Assembly: GCF_039523795.1 (NCBI RefSeq)
Contig: NZ_BAAAFZ010000125.1
Location: 1 to 64,000, forward strand
Length of the DNA stretch: 64,000 nucleotides
Source of the DNA: Craurococcus roseus
GTDB lineage: Bacteria > Pseudomonadota > Alphaproteobacteria > Acetobacterales > Acetobacteraceae
Direction: 5' to 3'
The notes beneath the pieces were generated by a model, which saw only the letters and a list, made by a program, of their open reading frames with translations, searched no databases and was not told the DNA's origin. How positions within the stretch are numbered: position 1 is the stretch's first letter; each line of letters starts with the position of its first letter. Shown piece after piece: positions 43,156 through 51,060 of this stretch. Position numbers and translations under genes: made by a program.

Positions 43156-43548
43156 ATGCCTGACGCAACCGAGGACAAAGGCGTCGCCATGAACGAGACG
43201 GAGCGGCTCATCGCCTCCGACAAGGTGGAGGGCACGGCGGTCTACAACCGCGCGGGCGAAGCGATCGGCTCCGTCTACACCCTCATGATCGACAAGCGCT
43301 CCGGCCAAGTGGAGTATGCAGTGGTGGGCTTCGGCGGCTTCCTCGGCATCCGCGAGCGCTACTACCCGCTGCCCTGGAAGGCGCTGGACTACGACCCGCG
43401 CGTGGGCGGCTACGTGGCGGAGGTGACGCGCGAGCGGTTGGAGCACGCGCCCTCCTACGCCAGCGACGAAGCGCCTTGGGACAACCCGGGCTACGGGCGC
43501 AGCATCTACGACTACTACGGGATGACCTACCCTTACGCCGGGATCTGA
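43156..43548 (+). CDS. PRC-barrel domain protein
   Basis: The protein has 130 residues from ATG 43156 with GGGGAGG (43144-43150) upstream. The PRC-barrel covers residues ~15-85: LIASDKVEGTAVYNRAGEAIGSVYTLMIDKRSG and VEYAVVGFGGFLGIRERYYPLPW. The C-terminal tail is Tyr-rich (GRSIYDYYGMTYPYAGI). Such single-domain PRC proteins are abundant in alphaproteobacteria, are often stress induced and have no defined activity. The EcfG-like promoter agrees with that. Confidence 0.88.
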   Translation: MPDATEDKGVAMNETERLIASDKVEGTAVYNRAGEAIGSVYTLMIDKRSGQVEYAVVGFGGFLGIRERYYPLPWKALDYDPRVGGYVAEVTRERLEHAPSYASDEAPWDNPGYGRSIYDYYGMTYPYAGI

Positions 43549-43600
43549 AAGCCCGGGCGGCGGGCTTGCGCCCGTCCGCGGCGCCCGATAACGCGCCGCC

Positions 43601-44020
43601 ATGGCGGTCCGCGCCCTCCTGCTCGTCGGCGTCGCCGCGCTCGCGCTGCCGTCCTGCGCCTCCCCGTCCGCGCGCCCGGCCCGGGGGGAGGCGCGCGCCG
43701 CGCCCGCTCCGGTGCCCACGCCCACCGGCGCCGACCAGGGCGCCTCCCGGCCACGGCCGGACGGGGCACGGGAGGCCCCCGACGCCGCCGAGGGGCAGAC
43801 GGGCGGCGGCGGCCACGGGCCGCGGCTCCGAACCGAACCCGGGAACGTCTGGGCGGACCTGGACGGGTGGTACGCGCCGCGCAAACCGGTCCCGCGTCCG
43901 TCCGCCGCCGCGCGCGACCGGGCGGCCGCCGGGCAGGGCGGCGGAGGGCCCGTTCCCGGCGCCCCGCCGCTGGCGGGCGAGGAGGGCGACTTCTGGGCCG
44001 GCGCGCGCGACCGCCGCTAG
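43601..44020 (+). CDS. Putative Pro/Ala-rich lipoprotein
   Basis: The precursor has 139 residues. Signal AVRALLLVGVAALALPSC, lipobox LPSC with Cys19. The mature part is low-complexity (Ala, Arg, Pro, Gly) apart from NVWADLDGWYAPRKPVPRP in the middle and EEGDFWAGARDRR at the end, which give weak evidence of coding. Unknown function. Three RNA hairpins follow the stop codon. Confidence 0.55.
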   Translation: MAVRALLLVGVAALALPSCASPSARPARGEARAAPAPVPTPTGADQGASRPRPDGAREAPDAAEGQTGGGGHGPRLRTEPGNVWADLDGWYAPRKPVPRPSAAARDRAAAGQGGGGPVPGAPPLAGEEGDFWAGARDRR

Positions 44021-44030
44021 ACCGCGGTCG

Positions 44031-44108
44031 CCCTGAGTGGAAACACCCAGGGCGCGGATCGCCGGTCCAGCAAACCCTGGACACGGGTCGGCCTGACCAC
44101 GGTCAGGC
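44031..44108. repeat. Cluster of three short perfect hairpins in a convergent gap
   Basis: CCCTG-A-GTG with loop GAAA and CAC-C-CAGGG (44031-44052); GTCCAG-N6-CTGGAC (44065-44082); GCCTGAC-CACG-GTCAGGC (44091-44108). No T-run follows any of them. They could be a bidirectional 3'-end structure or a small structured RNA. Confidence 0.5.
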
Positions 44109-44251
44109 TGAAACGGGTCCAGGTTGCGCGGTGCCGGGATGCCGCGGCGTCGGGCCGTACCGGACCGCTCAACGCCCGCGTCGCTCGAACGCGGACACCC
44201 GCCAACGGGCCTGTCGAGGGTGGCGGCGTCCCCGCCGCGGCCCGCCCTCCC

Positions 44252-45244
44252 CTACTCGATCCGCGCGCCGGTGAGCTGCACCAGGTCGCGCCAGCGCGGG
44301 CGCTCCTTGGCCGCGTGGGCGGCGGCGTCCTCCGGCGTGGACCAGAGCACCTTGGCGCCGACCTGCTGGAAGCGTTGCTGCACGGACGGCTCCGCCGCGA
44401 CCTGCTTGATGGCGGCGTTGAGGCGGTCCACGACCGGGCGCGGCACGCCGGCCGGGAAGGCCAGGGTGCACCAGGAGGTGACGACGAAGTCCGGCATCCC
44501 GGCTTCCGCCATGGTCGGCACGTTCGGCAGCGTCGGCCAACGCTCGGCGCTGGTGACGGCGAGGCCGCGCAGGCGGCCTTCCTGGATCACGGGCAGGTAG
44601 GAGGCGAGGTTGTCGAGGGCGAAGTTCAGGTCGCCCGAGAGCAGCGTCGGGATCACCTGCGCGGCGCCGCGGTAGGGCACGTGCGAGGCCTCGAAGCCGG
44701 CGCGCTGCGAGAGGAGGGCGCCCGAGAGGTGCGCGGTGGTGGTGACGCCCGGCGAGCCGTAGGTGATGCCGCCGCGCTTCGCCTTGGCCCAGGCGATGAA
44801 GCCCTTCAGGTCCTCCACGGGCACGAACTGGGGCGCCACCACGGCGACGTTGGGCATCTCCCAAGTGAGGGCGACGGGGATGAGGTCGCGCTCCGGGTCG
44901 TGGCCCATGCTCTTGTAGGCGAACTGGTTGATGCAGAGGTTGGCGATGGTGGCCGGGCCGAGGGTGTAGCCGTCGGGCGCCGACTTCGCGAGCGCGTCCA
45001 TGCCGATGTTGCCGGAGGCGCCGGGGCGGTTCTCCACCACGAAGGGCTGGCCGAGCCGCTGGGAGAGCTGCTCGCACATCAAGCGGGTCAACACATCGGT
45101 CGAGCCGCCGGGCGGCCAGGGGACCAGGACGCGGACCGGGCGGTCGGGCCAGGAGGCGACGGATTGGGCGAAGGCGGGGCGGACAAACGCCGCCGCGGCG
45201 GAGGCGAAGGCGGCGACGTTGGACAGGACGCGGCGGCGGAGCAT
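44252..45244 (-). CDS. TTT-type (Bug) periplasmic substrate-binding protein
   Basis: The protein has 330 residues. Signal peptide (VLSNVAAFASAAAAFVRPAFAQ), then WPDRPVRVLVPWPPGGSTDVLTRLMC, FVVENRPGASGNIGMDALAK, PDGYTLG and SPGVTTTAHLSGALL, all standard Bug-family positions. It binds a carboxylate-type ligand in the periplasm. No TctA/TctB genes adjoin it; such orphan receptors are common in beta- and some alphaproteobacteria. Second member in this window (see 22.6 kb); the two are only distantly similar. Confidence 0.9.
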   Translation of the reverse strand: MLRRRVLSNVAAFASAAAAFVRPAFAQSVASWPDRPVRVLVPWPPGGSTDVLTRLMCEQLSQRLGQPFVVENRPGASGNIGMDALAKSAPDGYTLGPATIANLCINQFAYKSMGHDPERDLIPVALTWEMPNVAVVAPQFVPVEDLKGFIAWAKAKRGGITYGSPGVTTTAHLSGALLSQRAGFEASHVPYRGAAQVIPTLLSGDLNFALDNLASYLPVIQEGRLRGLAVTSAERWPTLPNVPTMAEAGMPDFVVTSWCTLAFPAGVPRPVVDRLNAAIKQVAAEPSVQQRFQQVGAKVLWSTPEDAAAHAAKERPRWRDLVQLTGARIE

Positions 45245-45398
45245 GGGCGGCGTTTCCTCCGGCCGGCTCCCCGCCGGCTCTCGTGCGCGGCAGCATGGTG
45301 CGCGCGGCCGTGCACGGCAACGCAGGCCGCCGATCGGCGGCGCGGCCGGGGGGCGCGGCGCGCGCGGAAGCGGCCCGCCGGTGCCGAGCCTGCCGCGC

Positions 45399-45881
45399 CT
45401 ATCGCCCGGGCAGCGGCGCCGCGGCGTCCGCCCCGGTGAAGGTGAGCTCGGCGACGGTTGCGACCAGCCGCCCCGCGTCGAAGGGCTTTTCCAGCACCGG
45501 CGCGCGCCCGTATCCGCCCGTGTCGTGGTTCACGCCGTAGCCGGTGGCGAACAGGAACGGCACGCCGAGCGCGGCCAATCGATCGGCCAGCGGCGCCACG
45601 TGCTGCCCGCCGAGGTTGATGTCGAGCACCGCGGCGCTGATCCCGCCGTCCGAGACCGCCGCCTCAACCAGTTGCAGCGCGTTCTCGACCGACGGGACGG
45701 GACCAAGGATCTCGGCGCGGGCGTCGCGCAGCTCGTCCTCCATCAGCATGGACACCAGCGCCTCGTCCTCGACCACGAGGACGCGCTTGCTGGCGAGTTT
45801 GTCCCGGCAGTCGGGAAGGCCGTCCCCCAGGTACGCCATGGCCGGAGACGGCGGGAACAGGCGGTCCACGGCGGACAGCAT
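45399..45881 (-). CDS. Single-domain response regulator (receiver protein), probably 5'-truncated by a frameshift
   Basis: As read, the protein has 160 residues, mostly one REC domain: acidic pocket VLVVEDEALVS (about 34-44), phospho-acceptor Asp87 in AAVLDINLGG, Thr113 in FLFATGYG and Lys132 in VLEKPFDAGRL. There is no output domain; such FixJ/CheY-like alphaproteobacterial receivers often act with HWE kinases. The frame upstream of the ATG continues coding-like as PPAERAATIRA, and a second open frame (to 46087) supplies a matching N-terminus; see the next feature. Downstream of a Crp/Fnr gene on the same strand. Confidence 0.82.
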   Translation of the reverse strand: MLSAVDRLFPPSPAMAYLGDGLPDCRDKLASKRVLVVEDEALVSMLMEDELRDARAEILGPVPSVENALQLVEAAVSDGGISAAVLDINLGGQHVAPLADRLAALGVPFLFATGYGVNHDTGGYGRAPVLEKPFDAGRLVATVAELTFTGADAAAPLPGR

Positions 45882-45899
45882 CGCCCGGATGGTGGCCGC

Positions 45900-46087
45900 C
45901 CGCTCGGCGGGCGGCCGGCGAGCCGGTGCGGCCCGGTGGCCAGCGCCAGCAGCGCCGAGCGCGCCGCTTCCCGGGCCGCGCCCAGGGCCAAGTGCGGCAG
46001 GCCCCGCTCCAGAGCGGAAGCCACGATGTCGGCCGCGGCCGCGACACGGCCGCGTCGGTCCTCAAGCATGTCCGGATGCAACTCCAC
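45900..46087 (-). other. N-terminal fragment of the response-regulator gene in another frame
   Basis: ATG 46087 opens a coding-like frame: MELHPDMLEDRRGRVAAAAD, IVASALERGLPHLALGAARE, AARSALLALATGPHRLAGRP. At about 45905-45925 the coding signal moves by one base into the receiver frame (PAERAATIRAMLSAVDRLF). The natural reading is one ~228-residue protein, helical N-terminus plus REC, interrupted by a one-base deletion. A real frameshift, an assembly error or an overlapping small gene are all possible. Confidence 0.5.
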
Positions 46088-46145
46088 AGGACGCGCCCTC
46101 CCGTCCGGGCTTCGTCCGGGGCGTAGCCGGTTCGCCGGCGCCCGA

Positions 46146-46163
46146 CTGTTCGGTTCCGAACAG
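46146..46163. promoter_or_regulatory. 18-bp perfect palindrome before the response-regulator gene
   Basis: CTGTTCGG-TT-CCGAACAG, in the 96-nt gap between the Crp/Fnr stop and the start at 46087, about 60 nt before the latter. No T-run follows on either transcribed strand, so an operator is more likely than a terminator. Confidence 0.5.
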
Positions 46164-46183
46164 CTGGCAGAAAAAAACAGCGC

Positions 46184-46921
46184 CTATCCGGGCGGCGACT
46201 CGCCGCCGAGCAGGCGGGCGAACTCGCGCCGCACGGCGTGGTAGCACTCGCAACTGGCCGCTTCGAGGCCGTGCCGGTCGGTGATGGCCATCCGGCCGCG
46301 GGCGTACTGGATGAGGCCGGCCTTTTGCAGCGCCCCGGCCGCCACCGAAAGGCCGGGGCGGCGCACGCCCAGCATCAGGGACAGGAAGTCGTGCGTCATG
46401 GGGAACTCGTCGCCGTCCGCGCGGTCGTGGGCGGTGAGCAACCAGCGGGCGAGGCGCTGCTCGACAACATGGAAGGCGTTGCACGCTGCGGTCAGGCTCA
46501 CCTGAGTGTTGAAGGCCAGGGCGTAGCGCAGCAGCAGCGCCCGCAGCGCCGCGCTCCCCCCCATCCCGTCGCGGAGCGCCGCCGCGTCCATCCGGAGCGC
46601 GGTGCCCTCCTGCTGCACCCTGGCCTCGGTGAGCGAACGGTCGTCGCCGAACACCAGCGGCAGGCCGACCAGCCCCTCCCGGCCGACGATGCCGACCTCG
46701 ACCTGCTCGCCGTCTTCCAGGGCGGCCAGCAGGGACACCATTCCGGTTTCGGGGAACAGCACGGCGTCCACCTCGCTGCCCGCTGGGGTGAGGGTCCCGT
46801 CGAAGGGGAGTTCGACCGGCCGCAACATGGGGCGCAACCGCGCCAAGTCCCCGGGCGGCAGCGCCGCGAGCAGGCCGTTGCGGACGGAGGCTCGGTGCTG
46901 GTGCTGGTCCAAAGAGGCCAC
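46184..46921 (-). CDS. Crp/Fnr-family transcriptional regulator
   Basis: The protein has 245 residues. The cyclic-nucleotide-type beta barrel is at ~10-120 (VELPFDGTLTPAGSEVDAVLFPETGMVSLLA), followed by the dimer helix (ALRALLLRYALAFNTQVSLTAACNAFHVVEQRLARWLL) and a winged HTH (FPMTHDFLSLMLGVRRPGLSVAAGALQKAGLIQYARGRMAI). Fnr cluster cysteines are absent; Cys residues near VSLTAACNAF and AASCECY are not in Fnr positions. Effector unknown. Such proteins with the 'ARWLL..D....FPMTHDFL..MLGVRR' motif are numerous in alphaproteobacteria. Confidence 0.9.
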   Translation of the reverse strand: MASLDQHQHRASVRNGLLAALPPGDLARLRPMLRPVELPFDGTLTPAGSEVDAVLFPETGMVSLLAALEDGEQVEVGIVGREGLVGLPLVFGDDRSLTEARVQQEGTALRMDAAALRDGMGGSAALRALLLRYALAFNTQVSLTAACNAFHVVEQRLARWLLTAHDRADGDEFPMTHDFLSLMLGVRRPGLSVAAGALQKAGLIQYARGRMAITDRHGLEAASCECYHAVRREFARLLGGESPPG

Positions 46922-47255
46922 TGGGCGGCTACTCGCACGGGATGTGGCGGGAGCGCTGGCCTCTCTCAGCCGCCCGCGGCCGGGATCCGTGCGGACGATG
47001 GATCTGAAATTGGGCCGCAGCGCGGCGTTTCCAAGCCTGAAGGACGTGGACGCCGGCGCGCGGCGTGCCCGATGCGCCCGGCGGCCGCCGAAACGGACCG
47101 CGCCGCGCGTTCTACGCGGGCTGCGTCCGATTTCGAACGCACCGGCACTTGCCCCATGCGCTGGGCAGGCGCGGCATCGCGGCCGTGGCGCAAACCACAG
47201 GGACCCCCTTCAATGGATCGACGGGCGCAGCGCGGAGGCGCGGCGGGCGCAAGAC
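46922..47255. other. 334-nt gap with no supported gene
   Basis: The space between the Crp/Fnr start and a possible tiny gene. It should hold the Crp/Fnr promoter, but no clear box pair was found. Open frames here translate to Arg/Ala-rich low-complexity peptides. Confidence 0.5.
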
Positions 47256-47384
47256 ATGGCGTTCGACCGCCTTCTGCTGTCGCTCGGCGAGATCGGCGAC
47301 GCCGCGTTCCACCTCGTCGAGAAGGAGATGGACCTGCTGGAACTCGCCGCCGCTCCGCGCCAGCGGTGGGGCGGGGCGACGTAG
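47256..47384 (+). CDS. Possible 42-residue peptide
   Basis: MAFDRLLLSLGEIGDAAFHL, then VEKEMDLLELAAAP, reads as an amphipathic helix pair with normal amino-acid use, unlike the surrounding low-complexity frames. There is no convincing ribosome site. It converges on the DUF4214 gene. May be spurious. Confidence 0.3.
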   Translation: MAFDRLLLSLGEIGDAAFHLVEKEMDLLELAAAPRQRWGGAT

Positions 47385-47466
47385 AGAAGCCATAAGGCGC
47401 CCGTTCGCGCCGCGATCATCGCCGCCCCAGACCGCTCCCCGCCGCGCGGCCGAAGGCCGCCCCGCG

Positions 47467-48867
47467 TCAGGCGAAAAGGATGCCGAAGGAGGCCGGGTCC
47501 TCGTTCATGATGTTCGGCGCGGTGTTCGCCTTGTGCTCCGCGCTCTCGGAGAAGCCGAGCACCACGTCCGCGCGCGTCGCGCCCCCGCCTAGGGCGCCGG
47601 TCCAAGCGGACAGGCCCCCGGTCTCGGGTTCCCTGTGCAAGGTGTTCCGGTAGAGCGCCGAGACGAAACCCGCGTCGTCGAGGGCGCCGTAGCGGGACTG
47701 GAATTCGGCACTCGCCGCGAAGCTGCCGGCGACCGCCCGGAGGCTCGAACCGCCGGCTTCGATGGCCTCGCGCCAGTTCGCCAGCCCGCCGATGTCGGGC
47801 AGACGGCCGAGCACGGCGTCATAGAGCCGGGCGACCTGTGCCGCCGTTTCCGACACGTCCCAGATGCCGTTGGCCACGGTGGAAGCGGTGTTCGCCTTGT
47901 TTTCGGGGCTTTCGGAAAAGCCGGCCAGCGCCTGCGCGCGCTCCATGCCTCCCCGGAGGGCGCCGATCCAGTAGTCGTACCCGCCCTGGTCCGGGGCCCG
48001 GCCGAGCACGTTTTGGTAGAGGCGGGTCACGACGGCGCCGTCCGACAGGTCCGGTCCCATGCGGGACGCGAACTCGGCGCTGCCGAGGAATCCCTGGGCC
48101 AAGTCGCGGAGCGGCGCGCCGGTTTCCAGCGCGTCGATCCAAGCGTTCAGCCCGCCCTGGTCCGGCGCGCGCCCGAGCGCCGCTTGGTAGAGCCGCACCA
48201 CCTGCGCGGCCGCGTGCGACGGGTCGAACACCAGCCGGCCGTCGGCGAAGCGCACCTCCTCGATCCCGGCGAGGGTTTCGGTGTGCCAGCGGTGGCGCAC
48301 GAGGATCTCGCCGTCGGCTTGCGGTTCGACGACAGCGCTCCGGCGCCCGATGCTCGGCGCTTCGAACGCGTCGCGGCCGGGCCCGCCCTCGAAACGCTGG
48401 CTGGGCGCGCCGTCGCGCAGGACGTCGTTCCCGGCGGTGCCGTAGACGGTCGAGTCCGCATCCACGGTGTCCACGTCCTCGTAGACCTCGATGGACGCGT
48501 AGGGATTGTATATCGGGTGCGTCCAGGACGCGTCGATGTAGTGGTCGCCCGTGTACGTGGCGCGATACTCGAGGATCGCGTCCGTGCCGGGGTCGATGCC
48601 GAGGATGTTGGTGTCCCAGGCGAGGGCCTGTCCGTCCAAGTCGTGCAGGGCGAGCGTGCCCGGGTCGCGGTCGCTCATCGAGAAGAAGTAGTAGGTCGCG
48701 CCGCCGGTGAGCTTCGCCACGAAGGTGTCACGGCTGGTGGCGAAGAGGTCCGCGGTGGCGAAGTAAGCGGCGTTGTCCCAACCGACCGGGGCGCCCTCCG
48801 GGTAGCTCGTCAGCGTCAGGCGCCGCAGGGAGCCGGGTTCGGGCACGTACAACGGGGCAGGCGGCAT
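47467..48867 (-). CDS. Secreted-type protein with four DUF4214 repeats
   Basis: The protein has 466 residues from ATG 48867 (ATG 48903 would add twelve). The N-terminal ~140 residues form a beta domain resembling a pre-peptidase (PPC-like) module (TFVAKLTGGATYYFFSMSDRDPG; AILEYRATYTGDHYIDAS). A short RTX-like stretch (VYGTAGNDVLRDGA; RFEGGPGRDAFE) follows. Then come four DUF4214 units starting LYQAALGRAPDQGGLNAW, LYQNVLGRAPDQGGYDYW, LYDAVLGRLPDIGGLANW and LYRNTLHREPETGGLSAW. No Sec signal; type I secretion is likely. The same module type ends the protein at 17.2-18.9 kb. Confidence 0.82.
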   Translation of the reverse strand: MPPAPLYVPEPGSLRRLTLTSYPEGAPVGWDNAAYFATADLFATSRDTFVAKLTGGATYYFFSMSDRDPGTLALHDLDGQALAWDTNILGIDPGTDAILEYRATYTGDHYIDASWTHPIYNPYASIEVYEDVDTVDADSTVYGTAGNDVLRDGAPSQRFEGGPGRDAFEAPSIGRRSAVVEPQADGEILVRHRWHTETLAGIEEVRFADGRLVFDPSHAAAQVVRLYQAALGRAPDQGGLNAWIDALETGAPLRDLAQGFLGSAEFASRMGPDLSDGAVVTRLYQNVLGRAPDQGGYDYWIGALRGGMERAQALAGFSESPENKANTASTVANGIWDVSETAAQVARLYDAVLGRLPDIGGLANWREAIEAGGSSLRAVAGSFAASAEFQSRYGALDDAGFVSALYRNTLHREPETGGLSAWTGALGGGATRADVVLGFSESAEHKANTAPNIMNEDPASFGILFA

Positions 48868-48909
48868 GCGGGCCTCGGTTCCTAACAGGCGCCGAGGTAG
48901 CACAATATT

Positions 48910-48923
48910 TTGCGATATCGCAA
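48910..48923. promoter_or_regulatory. Palindrome in the AT-rich promoter of the DUF4214 gene
   Basis: TTGCGATATCGCAA is a perfect 14-bp palindrome in an AT-rich island, 43 nt before the ATG. The flank AAAATATT could hold the -10. Operator role is inferred. Confidence 0.45.
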
Positions 48924-48949
48924 CTAAAACGCGTCCCGGCGCTCGGCCG

Positions 48950-49930
48950 TCAGCAGTCCAGCACGACGTTGCCGATGTGCTTGCCTTCCTGCACCGCCTG
49001 CTGCGCCCGCGCGCATTCGGCCAGCGGCGCCCGCGCGGCCACGGCGTGCCGCACCAGGCCGCGCTCCAGCCAGCCGTTGAGCGCGCCGAGGGCGGTGGCG
49101 CGCTGCGCCGCGTCCAGCTCGTAGACGATGAAGAAGCGGAAGGCGATGCCCTTCAGGATGGCGGGGCCGAAGGCGATCTGCGCGACGGCGGCGTTGGAGC
49201 CGTAGACCGCGACGAGGCCGCCGGGCGCGAGCAGCGCCGGCAGGACGGCGTCGTTGCCGGCGATGTCCACCTCCACCACGCGGTCCACGCCGCGGCCGCC
49301 GGTGAGCGCCCCCACGCGCTCCGCCACGTCCTGCCGCTTGTAGTCTATCGTGGCGTCGGCGCCGGCCGACAGGGCGTGCGCCGCCTTCTCCTCCGAGCTG
49401 ACGGTGGCGAGCACCTGCGCGGCGCCGAGCAGGCGCGCGAACTGCACGGCGTAGTGGCCGACGGAGCCGGCGCCGCCCGCGACCAGCACGCGCCGGCCGG
49501 ACACGCCGCCGTCGGTCAGCACCGCGTGGAGCGCCGTGAGCGCGGGGATGCCGAGGCAGGCGCCCTCGTCGAAGCCGGTGTTGTCCGGCAGGCGCACGGC
49601 CTGGGCGGAGGGCAACGCGATGTACTCGGCGGCGGTGCCGAAGGCGCGCTTCCATTGGCCGTTCCAGATCCACACGCGCTCGCCGACGCGGGCCTTGTCC
49701 ACGCCCTCGCCCACCGCCTCCACGATGCCGGCGCCGTCGCTGTGCGGCACGATGCGGGGGAAGCCCATCGGGCGGCCGGTGGTGCCGCTGCGGCTCTTCC
49801 AGTCGGAGGGGTTCACGCCGGAGGTGGCGAGGCGCACCAGCACCTCGCCCGGCCCCGGCTTGGGTGTCGGCAGCTCGCCGAAGGTCAGCACCTCGGGGCC
49901 GCCGGTGCGATCGTACCAGACTGCCTTCAT
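48950..49930 (-). CDS. NADPH:quinone reductase, zinc-independent MDR family
   Basis: The protein has 326 residues. MKAVWYDRTGGPEVLTFGELPTPKPGPGEVLVR and SGVNPSDWKSRSG start the GroES-like domain; VLVAGGAGSVGHYAVQFARLLGA is the nucleotide-binding Rossmann motif and GADATIDYKRQDV follows it. No zinc-ligand Cys cluster is present. It reduces quinones or enones with NADPH. The hemF start is 940 nt upstream; the two genes are on the same strand with 16 nt between them, so probably cotranscribed. Confidence 0.9.
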   Translation of the reverse strand: MKAVWYDRTGGPEVLTFGELPTPKPGPGEVLVRLATSGVNPSDWKSRSGTTGRPMGFPRIVPHSDGAGIVEAVGEGVDKARVGERVWIWNGQWKRAFGTAAEYIALPSAQAVRLPDNTGFDEGACLGIPALTALHAVLTDGGVSGRRVLVAGGAGSVGHYAVQFARLLGAAQVLATVSSEEKAAHALSAGADATIDYKRQDVAERVGALTGGRGVDRVVEVDIAGNDAVLPALLAPGGLVAVYGSNAAVAQIAFGPAILKGIAFRFFIVYELDAAQRATALGALNGWLERGLVRHAVAARAPLAECARAQQAVQEGKHIGNVVLDC

Positions 49931-49946
49931 CGCTTTCCCCTCCGGA

Positions 49947-50870
49947 TCAGGGCCAGGCCGCTTCGGGCGGCAGGCTCATCAGAATCGCCTCGACGTTGCC
50001 GCCGGTCTTGAGGCCGAACAGCGTGCCGCGGTCGTAGAGCAGGTTGAATTCCACGTAGCGGCCGCGGCGGACCAGTTGGCGCCGGCGCTCGTCGTCCGTC
50101 CAGGGCTCGCGCATCCGGCCGCGGACGATGGCGGGGTAGGCTTCGAGGAAGGCGAGGCCGACGTCGCGCGTGAAGGCGAAATCGGCCTCCGCGCCGTGCC
50201 CCGGCGTGCGGTCGCCGAGCCAGTCGTAGAAGATGCCGCCGAGGCCGCGCGGCTCTACCCGGTGCGGCAGGAAGAAGTACTCGTCGCACCACCGCTTGAA
50301 GCGCTCGTAGTACGTCGGGTCGTGGCGGTCGCAGGCGGCGCGGAAAGCGGCGTGGAAGCGCTCCGCGTCGGCGCGGGCCTCGGGCGAGTCGGGGAACATC
50401 GGGGTGATGTCGCCGCCGCCGCCGAACCAGGCGCGGGTGGTGGAGATGAAGCGGGTGTTCATGTGCACGGCCGGCACGCGCGGGCTGCGCATGTGGGCGA
50501 CGAGGGAGATGCCGGTGGCGAAGAAGCGCGGGTCGGCTTCGGCGCCGGGGATCTGGGCGCGGAACTCGGGCGAGAACTCGCCGTGCACGGTGGAGACGTT
50601 GACGCCCACCTTCTCGAACACGCGGCCGCCGCGCATGAGGCCCATCACGCCGCCCCCGCCGCTTACACCGCCGCCTTGGCCGGCTTCGGCCGGCCGCGTC
50701 CAGGGCGTGCGCTCGAAGCGCCCGGCCGGCAGCCCGGCGTGGGGGCCGGCGTCCGCCTCGTCCTCGATCGCTTCGAAGGCGGCGCAGATCCGGTCGCGCA
50801 GCGTTTCGAACCAAGCGCGGGCCGGGGCGGCCAAGGGATGGTCCATCGGGTGCGCGGCGGGTCCGGTCAC
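49947..50870 (-). CDS. hemF: Oxygen-dependent coproporphyrinogen-III oxidase
   Basis: The protein has 307 residues from GTG 50870, preferred because AGGAG lies 6 nt upstream; ATG 50846 is the alternative (299 residues). HemF motifs are GGGVMGLMRGGRVFEKVGVNVSTVHG, ISLVAHMRSPRVPAVHMNTRF, WFGGGGDITPMFP, and GRYVEFNLLYDRGTLFGLKTGGNVEAILMSLPP. It converts coproporphyrinogen III to protoporphyrinogen IX aerobically. It is divergent from petABC, whose cytochromes need haem. Confidence 0.95.
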   Translation of the reverse strand: MTGPAAHPMDHPLAAPARAWFETLRDRICAAFEAIEDEADAGPHAGLPAGRFERTPWTRPAEAGQGGGVSGGGGVMGLMRGGRVFEKVGVNVSTVHGEFSPEFRAQIPGAEADPRFFATGISLVAHMRSPRVPAVHMNTRFISTTRAWFGGGGDITPMFPDSPEARADAERFHAAFRAACDRHDPTYYERFKRWCDEYFFLPHRVEPRGLGGIFYDWLGDRTPGHGAEADFAFTRDVGLAFLEAYPAIVRGRMREPWTDDERRRQLVRRGRYVEFNLLYDRGTLFGLKTGGNVEAILMSLPPEAAWP

Positions 50871-50921
50871 GGCGTTCTCCTGCGGGCTGGAGTGACGCGG
50901 GTTATCGGCGGTTCCGCCGGA

Positions 50922-50959
50922 TTGCCACCCTCCGTTCCCGCACCTTATATGCGGTGCGG
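50922..50959 (+). promoter_or_regulatory. petABC promoter with a palindrome across the -10
   Basis: -35 TTGCCA (50922-50927), 17-nt spacer, -10 TTATAT (50945-50950). The inverted repeat CCGCACC (50938-50944) and GGTGCGG (50953-50959) flanks the -10, so a repressor bound there would block RNA polymerase. The petA ATG is 111 nt downstream. Confidence 0.6.
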
Positions 50960-51060
50960 CGCGGCAGGGACCTTCCCCGCCGCCGCGGTTTTCGCATCGG
51001 CGCGGGCCCGTCCTTGCCAAATGGGCCGGGCGCCGCCGGGGAGCAGGGACGACAGAACGC

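Noticed and set aside
39237..43163. A 1,308-codon plus-strand frame opposite the spermidine synthase-like and phosphatase genes
   Set aside because: It crosses three well-supported features, has His/Gln/Arg-rich low-complexity translation and no domain.
46146..46174. The 18-bp palindrome plus the nearby A-run read as a terminator
   Set aside because: The A-run would be on the wrong side: the T-run precedes the hairpin on the transcribed minus strand and no plus-strand gene ends here.
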